From JAVBLY01 sp031553035 (GTDB lineage: Bacteria > Bacillota > Clostridia > Peptostreptococcales > Anaerovoracaceae): a stretch of DNA of 64,000 nt. The notes under the pieces are model-generated. The model was not told where the DNA came from. It ran no database searches and saw only the letters and a list, made by a program, of their open reading frames with translations. The translations under genes were made by a program, and so were the position numbers. The stretch spans positions 491,061-555,060 of the forward strand of contig JAVBLY010000006.1 in the NCBI GenBank assembly GCA_031553035.1. The letters run 5' to 3'. This document shows positions 35,344 through 43,031 of the stretch, piece after piece (within the stretch, counting starts at the first letter, position 1; the number at the start of each line of letters is the position of its first letter).

Positions 35344-37804
35344 TCATTTCACCTCCGCCCTTAAGAATTTGAAAATTCCTGCCGGATTTCTGATATTCAA
35401 GTATAGCATCAAGAGTATCCTTATCGAGAAATCCCATATCGACAAGGATCTCACCAATGTACCCCTCATTTTCTTCCTGTTTTTCCAGCGCAAGTTTAAG
35501 CTGCTGCTCTGAGATGAGCCCACCGCTTTTTAGTATGGTACCCAGGTTTTCGCTTTTTGATTCCAGCAATCCTGTGATCAACTGCTTTGCACTATCCGGC
35601 GTGACATAGTTAAGATCAAGGATCTTCTGTATATTAAGAAAAGAATTCAGGAATTCTATAGACATACATTTTGTGCCGATTATGGCTTCCCCGATTCTGC
35701 ACTTGTTCTTTATCTGGAATTTGACTGCTTCATTCCGCTGTTCATCTGTTATCAATCCGGAATCCACGAGCATATCGCCAAGACGGAGTTTAGCCGCATT
35801 ATGACCTTTCTTTTCGGCTTCCTCCTTCATCGTCTTCTGGATGCAAAGATATGCATCGAGCACACCCTGATCGACGGCATTCATATTCACGATTATGTCG
35901 CCGATACGCCCGCCGCTTTCTTCCTGCTGTCTCAGAGCGTCTTCAAGCTGGGATTTGGATATGACCGCGGCTTTGAGCAATATCTGACCCAGTGGCAACC
36001 TGTGAAGATTATCAAGCCCTCTCAACCTCTCTTTGGCATCCATAAGCTCAGCGTCCTCTTTGACATCGTTGATATCCATGTTTCTCGTGTGGACGGTGGA
36101 CAGCCAGTATCGTTCGTTCCTTTTGATGAGGCCTCTGAATATTGCAGGGTACCACGTGAATGTAAATACAAGTTGCAGAAAAAAATAATATATATACCGG
36201 GCATAGTATTCGTTGAACAGCAAATACGCCTGGAGCATCACCGCTGCTATGAGAAGAAGTGTGGCTGTATGACTTGTCATTATGAAGGCCGAACTCAGCG
36301 GACTTTCCGGCATCACGAGATTAAAGAAGAATCTGATCATATATGTTGCCAGCAAAATAAGGTTTATAAAAGGTCTGGTAAGGTAGAATGCCATATCGAA
36401 CTGTTTTAGGCTCAGATTCCTGATACTTGAGAAAAACAGCTTGTGGGCATATTTGAACATGGCATCCATGTGACCCTGCATCCAACGGGTTCTCTGCTTT
36501 ATTGAAGGCTTGACATCCAATGGTTTTTCATCATAAAGGATCGCCTTGTCTACCCAGCAGCATGATTGATTTGTGGCAAGGAGGTATCTGGATGTGAGCA
36601 CCAGATCTTCTGTCAGTGAGTCTGTATTCCATCCTATTTCATCAAGAACCTTGGGTCTGATTACCATACCGGTTCCACCCATTTGTGCTGTGAGTCCCAT
36701 GTCAGAATGAGCTTTCTGATATTGGGCGTTACTGACCCAGTATGCATATGAATAGCATTTTGAAACGAATGTATCGGTCGGATTTTTGCATCCCAGATAT
36801 GCCTGGAGTATTTCATAACCTTGATTGAGCTTATAGTTAATTTCATCGAGAAAAGCTTCATTGACGACGTTGTCAGCATCAAGAACGATATAAGCGTCGT
36901 ATTCATTTCCTTCTTTTCTCATATTGTCCAGCTTCTCGAACATCCATTTAAGACCGAATCCTTTTCCTCTTTCATCTGGATTTTGACGTTCCATGGCAAT
37001 AGCGCCTGATTCCCTTACTTTATCTGCAGTGCCGTCGGTACAGTTATCGCAGATAACGTAAATATCATAACTGTTTCTTGGATATGTTGTTTCATATACT
37101 GATTTGACCAGTTTATCGATTACCCCTTCTTCATTATGTGCGCAGCCGATCACTGCAAACCGGTTGATCCTGTGGGGGGTAGGGTCAACTGTAGTTTTGG
37201 GCTTGACTGTAACAAATTTAGATAAAATACAAATGATCGGGTCATAGAGCCAGAACATTACACTGAAAATTTCGGCTATATAGAAAAATACACTGAGAAA
37301 GGCCTCGAAAGCCCCATCGTTGATTTGATAAAAAACGTAAAGGCCTATCAGAATATACCCTATAAATGCGTATGTAACTAATTTTTGATGTCGGTTGAGC
37401 ATGCTGTTATTATCCGGGATGTTCTCGGATTTTGCACCGATTATAAATAATATAAGCAAAAACAACGCCGTTGCAGCCACAATTATAAGTATTTCATGCC
37501 CCCAAATTACTTTTTGAATGCCTTCCGGGACGTGATTCATAATATTATCCCAGACATTTGCCAGATAAAAAACAGCAGTGATAATGCCTATCACAATAGA
37601 TGATTTCAGGAAAAAGTTCTTCTTGCTGAAGTGACTGGGATCGTCTTTTTTCCTGAGGAGTATTCCCAACAGCAGATTGACTGCAAATAGACCGGCAAGA
37701 AAATACAGGACATGCATCCAGTTTAATGTTATGTCTATGCCTACATCATCCAGAAAAGTCTGGACATAGGAAAACAGTATGAATAAATTAGAAAAATCGA
37801 CCAA
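35333..37804 (-). CDS. NfrB-like glycosyltransferase family 2 with three MshEN repeats
   Basis: An 823-residue inner-membrane polysaccharide synthase. N-terminal helices (about 28-195) precede a GT2 domain with VIGCAHNEE, DAD at 309-311, TED at 398-400 and QRTRW at 437-441, the set used by processive synthases. Two or more helices (about 470-550) follow. The C-terminal 220 residues hold three MshEN (GspE N-terminal) repeats at about 602-655, 672-725 and 750-805, for example RLGDMLVDSGLIT; MshEN domains bind cyclic di-GMP. E. coli NfrB has the same layout with fewer repeats. Start is TTG with AAGGGA 9 nt upstream. Follows wecB by 17 nt. Confidence 0.88.
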   Translation of the reverse strand: MVDFSNLFILFSYVQTFLDDVGIDITLNWMHVLYFLAGLFAVNLLLGILLRKKDDPSHFSKKNFFLKSSIVIGIITAVFYLANVWDNIMNHVPEGIQKVIWGHEILIIVAATALFLLILFIIGAKSENIPDNNSMLNRHQKLVTYAFIGYILIGLYVFYQINDGAFEAFLSVFFYIAEIFSVMFWLYDPIICILSKFVTVKPKTTVDPTPHRINRFAVIGCAHNEEGVIDKLVKSVYETTYPRNSYDIYVICDNCTDGTADKVRESGAIAMERQNPDERGKGFGLKWMFEKLDNMRKEGNEYDAYIVLDADNVVNEAFLDEINYKLNQGYEILQAYLGCKNPTDTFVSKCYSYAYWVSNAQYQKAHSDMGLTAQMGGTGMVIRPKVLDEIGWNTDSLTEDLVLTSRYLLATNQSCCWVDKAILYDEKPLDVKPSIKQRTRWMQGHMDAMFKYAHKLFFSSIRNLSLKQFDMAFYLTRPFINLILLATYMIRFFFNLVMPESPLSSAFIMTSHTATLLLIAAVMLQAYLLFNEYYARYIYYFFLQLVFTFTWYPAIFRGLIKRNERYWLSTVHTRNMDINDVKEDAELMDAKERLRGLDNLHRLPLGQILLKAAVISKSQLEDALRQQEESGGRIGDIIVNMNAVDQGVLDAYLCIQKTMKEEAEKKGHNAAKLRLGDMLVDSGLITDEQRNEAVKFQIKNKCRIGEAIIGTKCMSIEFLNSFLNIQKILDLNYVTPDSAKQLITGLLESKSENLGTILKSGGLISEQQLKLALEKQEENEGYIGEILVDMGFLDKDTLDAILEYQKSGRNFQILKGGGEMNGV

Positions 37805-37821
37805 ACAGGATCATCCCTTTA

Positions 37822-38946
37822 CTATAAATTGTGAAAGTATTCCTCAATTGCATCACAGATGTAAACTGAAGCCTTGCCGTCGCCGTATGGATTTTTTGCA
37901 TTTGCCATTTTTTCATAGGCTCCGGGCTCATCCAGCAATTGTGATGCTTCATTGATAATTTCTATTTCTTCTACTCCCACAACTTTAGCGGTTCCGGATT
38001 CGACAGCTTCCGGTCTTTCGGTTTCTGTTCTTAAGACCAGAACCGGTTTTCCAAGAGCCGGTGCCTCTTCCTGCAAGCCACCTGAGTCGGTCATAACCAT
38101 GTAGCATTTCGAAAAAAGATTGTGCATATCTCTTACACCGATAGGTTCAATGAGGTGGATCCTGGGATGATTACCGAGGATATCTTCTGCCGGTTCCATG
38201 ACAGCCGGATTCCTGTGGACAGGATAGATTACCTGAACATCAGGATGATCTTCAGTGATCTTCAGCACTGCCCGGAATATATTCCTCATAGGTTCGCCCA
38301 GATTTTCTCTTCTGTGGCATGTAAGCAATATTGTTCTTTTTTCTTCAGTGAAAGACATTTTTTTCAGGTCTTTGTTTTCAAAAGAATAATCGTTCGTAAC
38401 CATTGAAAACAGTGCGTCAATTATGGTATTCCCCGTAATGTAAACATGATCTGTATGGTTTTCCTTTCTTAGATTCTCGGCATTCAGCTTTGTAGGGGCA
38501 AACATTATGTCCGAGATATCATCGGTAAGGAGTCTGTTCATTTCTTCGGGGAATGGGGAGTATTTATTAAAAGATCTAAGACCGGCTTCGACATGACCGA
38601 CTTTGATCTGTTTATAAAAAGCAGCAAGCGCTCCGGCAAAACTGGTTGTTGTATCGCCGTGGACCAGGACTATATCCGGCTTAGAAGATTCGAATATATC
38701 TTCCATTCCATGGAGCACTCTGCTTGTTATATCATATAGCGTCTGTCTGGCTTTCATAAGATCAAGGTCATAGTCTGCAGTTACACTGAAGGCGTCCATG
38801 ACCTGATCCAGCATCTCGCGGTGCTGCGCAGTTACACAGACTATTCCTTCCATCGTATCTCTTGATTCAATCTCTTTGACCAGAGGGAGCATTTTGATAG
38901 CTTCGGGTCTGGTGCCAAAAACACTCATAACTTTGATTTTTTTCAT
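37822..38946 (-). CDS. wecB: UDP-N-acetylglucosamine 2-epimerase
   Basis: A 374-residue non-hydrolysing epimerase interconverting UDP-GlcNAc and UDP-ManNAc. FGTRPEAIKMLPLV at the start, HVEAGLRSFNKYSPFPEE and TDSGGLQEEAPALGKP are all family-typical. AAGGAAATACA precedes the ATG. First gene of the operon with the NfrB-like synthase; in E. coli WecB supplies UDP-ManNAc for the NfrB pathway, so pairing the two genes here is telling. Confidence 0.95.
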   Translation of the reverse strand: MKKIKVMSVFGTRPEAIKMLPLVKEIESRDTMEGIVCVTAQHREMLDQVMDAFSVTADYDLDLMKARQTLYDITSRVLHGMEDIFESSKPDIVLVHGDTTTSFAGALAAFYKQIKVGHVEAGLRSFNKYSPFPEEMNRLLTDDISDIMFAPTKLNAENLRKENHTDHVYITGNTIIDALFSMVTNDYSFENKDLKKMSFTEEKRTILLTCHRRENLGEPMRNIFRAVLKITEDHPDVQVIYPVHRNPAVMEPAEDILGNHPRIHLIEPIGVRDMHNLFSKCYMVMTDSGGLQEEAPALGKPVLVLRTETERPEAVESGTAKVVGVEEIEIINEASQLLDEPGAYEKMANAKNPYGDGKASVYICDAIEEYFHNL

Positions 38947-39062
38947 TGTATTTCCTTGTATTTCCTTTTAAACATACATATAATAGAGTTGCGTAAGGGG
39001 TTGATTGACTTATGGGCAATGTATATATTCCCAAAAATCATCGATTTCTAACAAAAAAACTT

Positions 39063-39117
39063 TTGCAATTAAAGTATAACTTAGTATAACACACAGAGAG
39101 GAGGTGCGAAAATGTAA
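39063..39117 (+). promoter_or_regulatory. Promoter followed by ribosome site and AUG-UAA start-stop
   Basis: TTGCAA (39063-39068) and TATAAC (39085-39090) are 16 bp apart. A perfect GGAGGT (39100-39105) then leads, 6 nt on, into ATG directly followed by TAA (39112-39117). This start-stop lies about 260 nt upstream of gdhA in the same direction. A hairpin ATATTGTA/TACAATAT (39129-39136, 39149-39156) follows. Nothing else is recognisable in 38947-39376. Confidence 0.45.
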
Positions 39118-39376
39118 TTTAAGGTGAAATATTGTATGGATAATGTATTACAATATGTATCCCCCAAAATCGTAATGCAAATACAAACAAAATAAAATGA
39201 AGGTTTTAGATGCTATGCAGTTAATATGCTGGCCAAATCTAAGAAAACAACATTTTATTGGTAAATATAGTTGCTGTATACGTCGGTACAAGACCTGCGT
39301 GTAGAGCTTTTTTTGTTTAAAGAAACATAGGGAAATCTGAGAGCAAAAACTATATTACGAAAAAGGAGGGAAGAGA

Positions 39377-40726
39377 ATGATTACTAACAATGCATATCTG
39401 GATGAGATATATGAAATGGCGAAATCAAAGGATCCGGACAAACCGGAATATATGCAGGCTGTTCTTGAGCTTATAAGATCGCTTGATCCGCTGATCGCCA
39501 AGTCACCTGAATTATGCAAAAAGGGAGTGCTCGAGATGCTCATCGAGCCGGAACGATACCTCCAGTTCAGGGTGCCGTGGATCGACAGAAATGGAGAAAC
39601 ACAGGTAAACAGAGGATACCGAGTTCAATTCAATTCGGCCCTGGGCCCTTACAAAGGCGGACTGAGATTCCATAAAACAGTTACGTCATCAGTCATAAAA
39701 TTCCTGGGCTTTGAACAAATATTCAAAAACAGTCTTACAGGACTTCCCATAGGAGGAGGCAAAGGTGGTTCGGACTTTGACAACCACGGTAAGACGGACA
39801 GCGAAGTAATGAGATTCTGCCAAAGCTTCATGACCGAATTATTCAGGCATATCGGTGCGAGTACTGATATCCCGGCGGGGGATATTGGCGTAGGGGATAG
39901 GGAAATAGGATATCTCTACGGCCAGTACTGCAGGGTCATGAACATTACAGAAGGTGCCATAACAGGTAAGGGTATCTTCGCGGGAGGATCGCTGGTCAGA
40001 AAGGAAGCCACCGGATTCGGTGTATGTTATCTGGCTCAGGAAATGCTGGCACGACTTAAAAGAACATCCTTCAAAGATAAGAAGGTCGTTGTGTCAGGTT
40101 CGGGCAACGTTGCGCTATATGCCATAAAGAAGGTACAGAACTTCGAAGGCACAGTCATCGCAGCTTCTGATTCAAAGGGATATATAGTAGATGAAGAAGG
40201 AGTAGACTTCAATACCCTGAGAAAGATCAAGGAAGATGACAGGGGACCTATAAGCGATTATATCGAAAAAAGGCCAAGTGCAACATATCATGAAGGATGC
40301 AGCGGTATATGGTCAATTCCGTGTGACATTGCTATGCCATGTGCGACACAGAATGAAATCAATCTGGAAGATGCCCAGATGATCGTCAATCATGGGACGA
40401 TAGCAGTCCTGGAAGGATCCAACATGCCATGCACACTTGATGCATCCAATCTGTTCAGCGAGGAAGGAATCCTCTATGTCCCGGCAAAAGCTGCAAATGC
40501 AGGAGGTGTTGCGGTAAGTGCGCTTGAGATGGCGCAGAATGCGGGAAGAGCATATTGGAGTTTTGATACTGTAGACAAGAAACTACAGGAAATTATGAAA
40601 TTTATATTTTATCAATGTCTGGAAACATCCGAAAACTTCGGACATCCCAGAGATCTGATGCTGGGAGCAAATATCGCAGGCTTTACAAAAGTATCGAAAG
40701 CCATGCAGTGGAAGGGTGTCGTTTAG
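39377..40726 (+). CDS. gdhA: NADP-type glutamate dehydrogenase
   Basis: A 449-residue hexameric GDH that interconverts glutamate and 2-oxoglutarate with ammonia. YKGGLRFHKTVTSSVIKFLG and LPIGGGKGGSDFD carry the substrate and catalytic lysines; VSGSGNVALYAIKK is the Rossmann loop. AAGGAGGG precedes the ATG. Length and sequence fit the NADP-type small enzyme. It would recycle 2-oxoglutarate for PatA. Monocistronic and followed by two hairpins. Confidence 0.95.
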   Translation: MITNNAYLDEIYEMAKSKDPDKPEYMQAVLELIRSLDPLIAKSPELCKKGVLEMLIEPERYLQFRVPWIDRNGETQVNRGYRVQFNSALGPYKGGLRFHKTVTSSVIKFLGFEQIFKNSLTGLPIGGGKGGSDFDNHGKTDSEVMRFCQSFMTELFRHIGASTDIPAGDIGVGDREIGYLYGQYCRVMNITEGAITGKGIFAGGSLVRKEATGFGVCYLAQEMLARLKRTSFKDKKVVVSGSGNVALYAIKKVQNFEGTVIAASDSKGYIVDEEGVDFNTLRKIKEDDRGPISDYIEKRPSATYHEGCSGIWSIPCDIAMPCATQNEINLEDAQMIVNHGTIAVLEGSNMPCTLDASNLFSEEGILYVPAKAANAGGVAVSALEMAQNAGRAYWSFDTVDKKLQEIMKFIFYQCLETSENFGHPRDLMLGANIAGFTKVSKAMQWKGVV

Positions 40727-40738
40727 AGACATTGACAA

Positions 40739-40772
40739 ATGTATATGTTATTATTCGTAATAACATATACAT
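40739..40772 (+). terminator. AT-rich hairpin after gdhA
   Basis: A perfect 15-bp inverted repeat with a TTCG tetraloop (arm ATGTATATGTTATTA) stands 12 bp after the gdhA stop and is followed by ATCTTTAT. First of two hairpins between convergent genes. Confidence 0.7.
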
Positions 40773-40785
40773 ATCTTTATTAGGG

Positions 40786-40819
40786 AAAACCGCTGAATCC
40801 TCGTGGAAACAGCGGTTTT
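40786..40819. terminator. Bidirectional terminator between gdhA and the CBS gene
   Basis: AAAACCGCTG (40786-40795) pairs with CAGCGGTTTT (40810-40819). The A- and T-runs at the ends give U-tracts in both directions, so it can also stop the minus-strand CBS gene. Confidence 0.8.
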
Positions 40820-40849
40820 ATCATTTTAGCTCATTTTATTCGGGTGCAT

Positions 40850-41686
40850 CTATTTTTTGTTGACCAGCACGTATTCGATCCGGTTCTTGTCGACCTTGCC
40901 GACTATAATGTCATATCGGTCAAAGTTGAGGTGTTCGCCTTTTTCCGGCAACCTGTCAAGAGTTTCCAGAATCCAGCCGTTTACTGTGGTGGACGTAATA
41001 TCTTCAGGGCATTCCATTCCAATTTCCACGAAGAGATCTTCTATATCGGTACCGCCCATCACCTTGTATTTATTCACACCGGCCTTTTCGATATTTTTGA
41101 TCACAATATCGTGCTCATCCCATATTTCTCCTATGAGCTCTTCGATTATGTCTTCAATCGTGACAATGCCTACTGTGCCGCCGAACTCATCCACGACTAC
41201 TGCAAGATGACATTGATTTCTCTGGAGCAGCGCCAAAAGTTCAGCCAACTTCATGGTTTTGGTGATATAGGCCGTCGGCCTGATCATATCTTTGACTTTT
41301 TTGTGTGTAGTATTTTTGCTGTAAAAATAGTCTTTTAGAAGAAGCACACCCATGATATTATCAATGGTGTCTTCATATACCGGCAGGCGTGAGAACCCGG
41401 ATTCATAGAAGATTTTCTCTATTTCCTCATCGGTTTCGTCATTTGAGATACCGATTATTTCGACTCTGGGTGTGAGGATTTCTGCAACCGTCATTTCGTC
41501 AAACTCCAGAACCTGCTTTATCATGTCTTCTTCATTCTCATTGATGCTGCCTATGTCTTTAGCTTCTTCCACATAAGTAATAAACTCCTCGTCGCCGGCA
41601 GAGTCGTTTTTCCCCGATTTGGTGAGCTTGTTATACAGTTTTTTGCCCAGAGAAGTAATGATATTAGATTGATCGTTTTCTTCCAT
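40850..41686 (-). CDS. CorC/HlyC-like CBS-domain protein
   Basis: A 278-residue cytoplasmic protein with two CBS domains (MTVAEILTPRVEIIGI; HLAVVVDEFGGTVGIVTIEDI) and the C-terminal CorC_HlyC domain. The membrane DUF21 domain seen in full-length transporters is missing, so this is the CorC form, which in other bacteria modulates divalent-cation efflux. Single gene. Confidence 0.85.
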   Translation of the reverse strand: MEENDQSNIITSLGKKLYNKLTKSGKNDSAGDEEFITYVEEAKDIGSINENEEDMIKQVLEFDEMTVAEILTPRVEIIGISNDETDEEIEKIFYESGFSRLPVYEDTIDNIMGVLLLKDYFYSKNTTHKKVKDMIRPTAYITKTMKLAELLALLQRNQCHLAVVVDEFGGTVGIVTIEDIIEELIGEIWDEHDIVIKNIEKAGVNKYKVMGGTDIEDLFVEIGMECPEDITSTTVNGWILETLDRLPEKGEHLNFDRYDIIVGKVDKNRIEYVLVNKK

Positions 41687-41770
41687 ATTTTTTATCGCCT
41701 TTCCTGATGATTCGATTATAACATATTAATTTTGGGAATCCATGATATAATGTCCTTTGGAGGTATTACG

Positions 41771-41983
41771 ATGAGTGAAAGTATTTATAAATTTGCAAAC
41801 GGCCGCTGTCCGCAGCATGAGCAGGAGACAATAGTCAGAATTACCTTTACGGAAGTGGAAGATCCGAATTACGGAGGCATAAAGTATGAAAAAGAATCAT
41901 GCATGTGCGCTCTTGCCAAAGAAAAAGGCTGCACTGACCAAAACCAATGCCCCATGTATATGTACGCGGAGGCCTTAACATAG
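41771..41983 (+). CDS. Small cysteine-rich protein, unknown
   Basis: A 70-residue soluble protein with five cysteines (CPQHEQ, CMCALAKEKGC, QCPMYM), which may bind a metal. I place the start at ATG 41771 with GGAGGT 7 nt upstream. I know no family. Single gene between convergent and co-directed neighbours. Confidence 0.65.
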   Translation: MSESIYKFANGRCPQHEQETIVRITFTEVEDPNYGGIKYEKESCMCALAKEKGCTDQNQCPMYMYAEALT

Positions 41984-42080
41984 AAATGTGTTGGCGTATA
42001 GGATTTGAAACACCAACGTTTTTATGTTAAAGTTAGACATAGTGTGTTAATGAATTCATAGATATGTAAGGAGAGAGGAC

Positions 42081-42683
42081 ATGCAGATAAGATTCGCAAC
42101 AAAAGACGATAGTAAAGCATTACTTAGAATATACAAACAGTATATAAATACCCCGTATACTTTTGAATATAAGCTTCCTGATGAAAAGGAATTTGCAAGA
42201 CGTATCGAAAAAATAGGAGAGACTTATCCGTTCCTCGTATGTGAAAAAGACGGTGAAGTAGTTGGGTACGCATTCGCATTCAGACAGCTTATGAGGGACG
42301 CTTATCAATGGGATGCCGATGTGGCAGTTTATTTTGACGATGCGTACACATCACAGGGACTGGGCAAATTGCTTTATACAGCAATCATTGAGATCCTTAA
42401 GCTTCAGGGTGTTATCATTGTAAGCGAAAGAGTTTCCATACCTAACGAAAAAAGCGTAAAACTTCTTGAATCCCTTGGATTCACAAAGCTGGGCGAAGCT
42501 CCAAAGGCAGGTTATAAATGTGGTCACTGGATAGATGAGGCTCTTTATGAAAGAGCGATTCTTCCATACTCAGACAAACCAAAGCCAATAATTCCCATCA
42601 AGGACGTTCCAAAGAACGACATCGATGATGTTATTGAAAGCCTTCACGGACTTCTGATATTCGGAAACGAGTTCTATCTGTAA
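42081..42683 (+). CDS. GNAT N-acetyltransferase, phosphinothricin-acetyltransferase-like
   Basis: A 200-residue acetyl-CoA-dependent N-acetyltransferase. The fold is clear: IRFATKDDSKALLRIY, motif A as VAVYFDDAYTSQGLGKLLY, and PNEKSVKLLESLGF. It resembles the pat/bar group, whose natural substrates are small amines or amino acids. An extra 40-residue C-terminal tail follows the domain. GGAGAG precedes the ATG. Confidence 0.85.
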   Translation: MQIRFATKDDSKALLRIYKQYINTPYTFEYKLPDEKEFARRIEKIGETYPFLVCEKDGEVVGYAFAFRQLMRDAYQWDADVAVYFDDAYTSQGLGKLLYTAIIEILKLQGVIIVSERVSIPNEKSVKLLESLGFTKLGEAPKAGYKCGHWIDEALYERAILPYSDKPKPIIPIKDVPKNDIDDVIESLHGLLIFGNEFYL

Positions 42684-42718
42684 TTGCGGTAAGCATTGAA
42701 TTTTAAACGAATATATAG

Positions 42719-42750
42719 CCGGTGAATCGTGGTTGATTTGCCGGTTTTTT
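42719..42750 (+). terminator. Terminator after the GNAT gene
   Basis: CCGGTGAATC and GATTTGCCGG pair over 10 positions with two G-U pairs, loop GTGGTT, followed by six T. Confidence 0.8.
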
Positions 42751-42869
42751 ATCGTCTGTGAAATATTTTATTTTATGTGTTGAATTTTTAAAAAAAATGT
42801 ATACAATTGATATACAGGTTTACAAAAAACGGATTAGCTATTGCTTTTAGGGCAGTAGATTTCACAAAA

Positions 42870-43031
42870 TCATGCCCACAAGGTACACAAGAACCTCAAT
42901 GAGTTAGATTTTGGAAATCTTTGCACACGGTCTTGTCAAGCTACTCGTAAAGCTCGTAGGACAAGGAGCACCCGCAGGGGATATACCCCTACGGGGTACG
43001 AGAACCCCTGATGGGGCACGCAGGAGGAGAA
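42870..43031 (+). promoter_or_regulatory. Structured leader of the ornithine decarboxylase gene
   Basis: Upstream of the decarboxylase lie AGATTT-TGG-AAATCT (42906-42920), a stem of CTTGTC with GACAAG enclosing CTAC/GTAG (about 42933-42965), and then alternating G4/C4 runs (AGGGG, CCCCT, GGGGT, ACCCC, GGGGC) that can pair in several exclusive ways, ending at the AGGAGG ribosome site. An 11-codon reading frame (MPTRYTRTSMS) starts at 42871. The pattern suggests an attenuator; I know no matching riboswitch. Confidence 0.45.
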
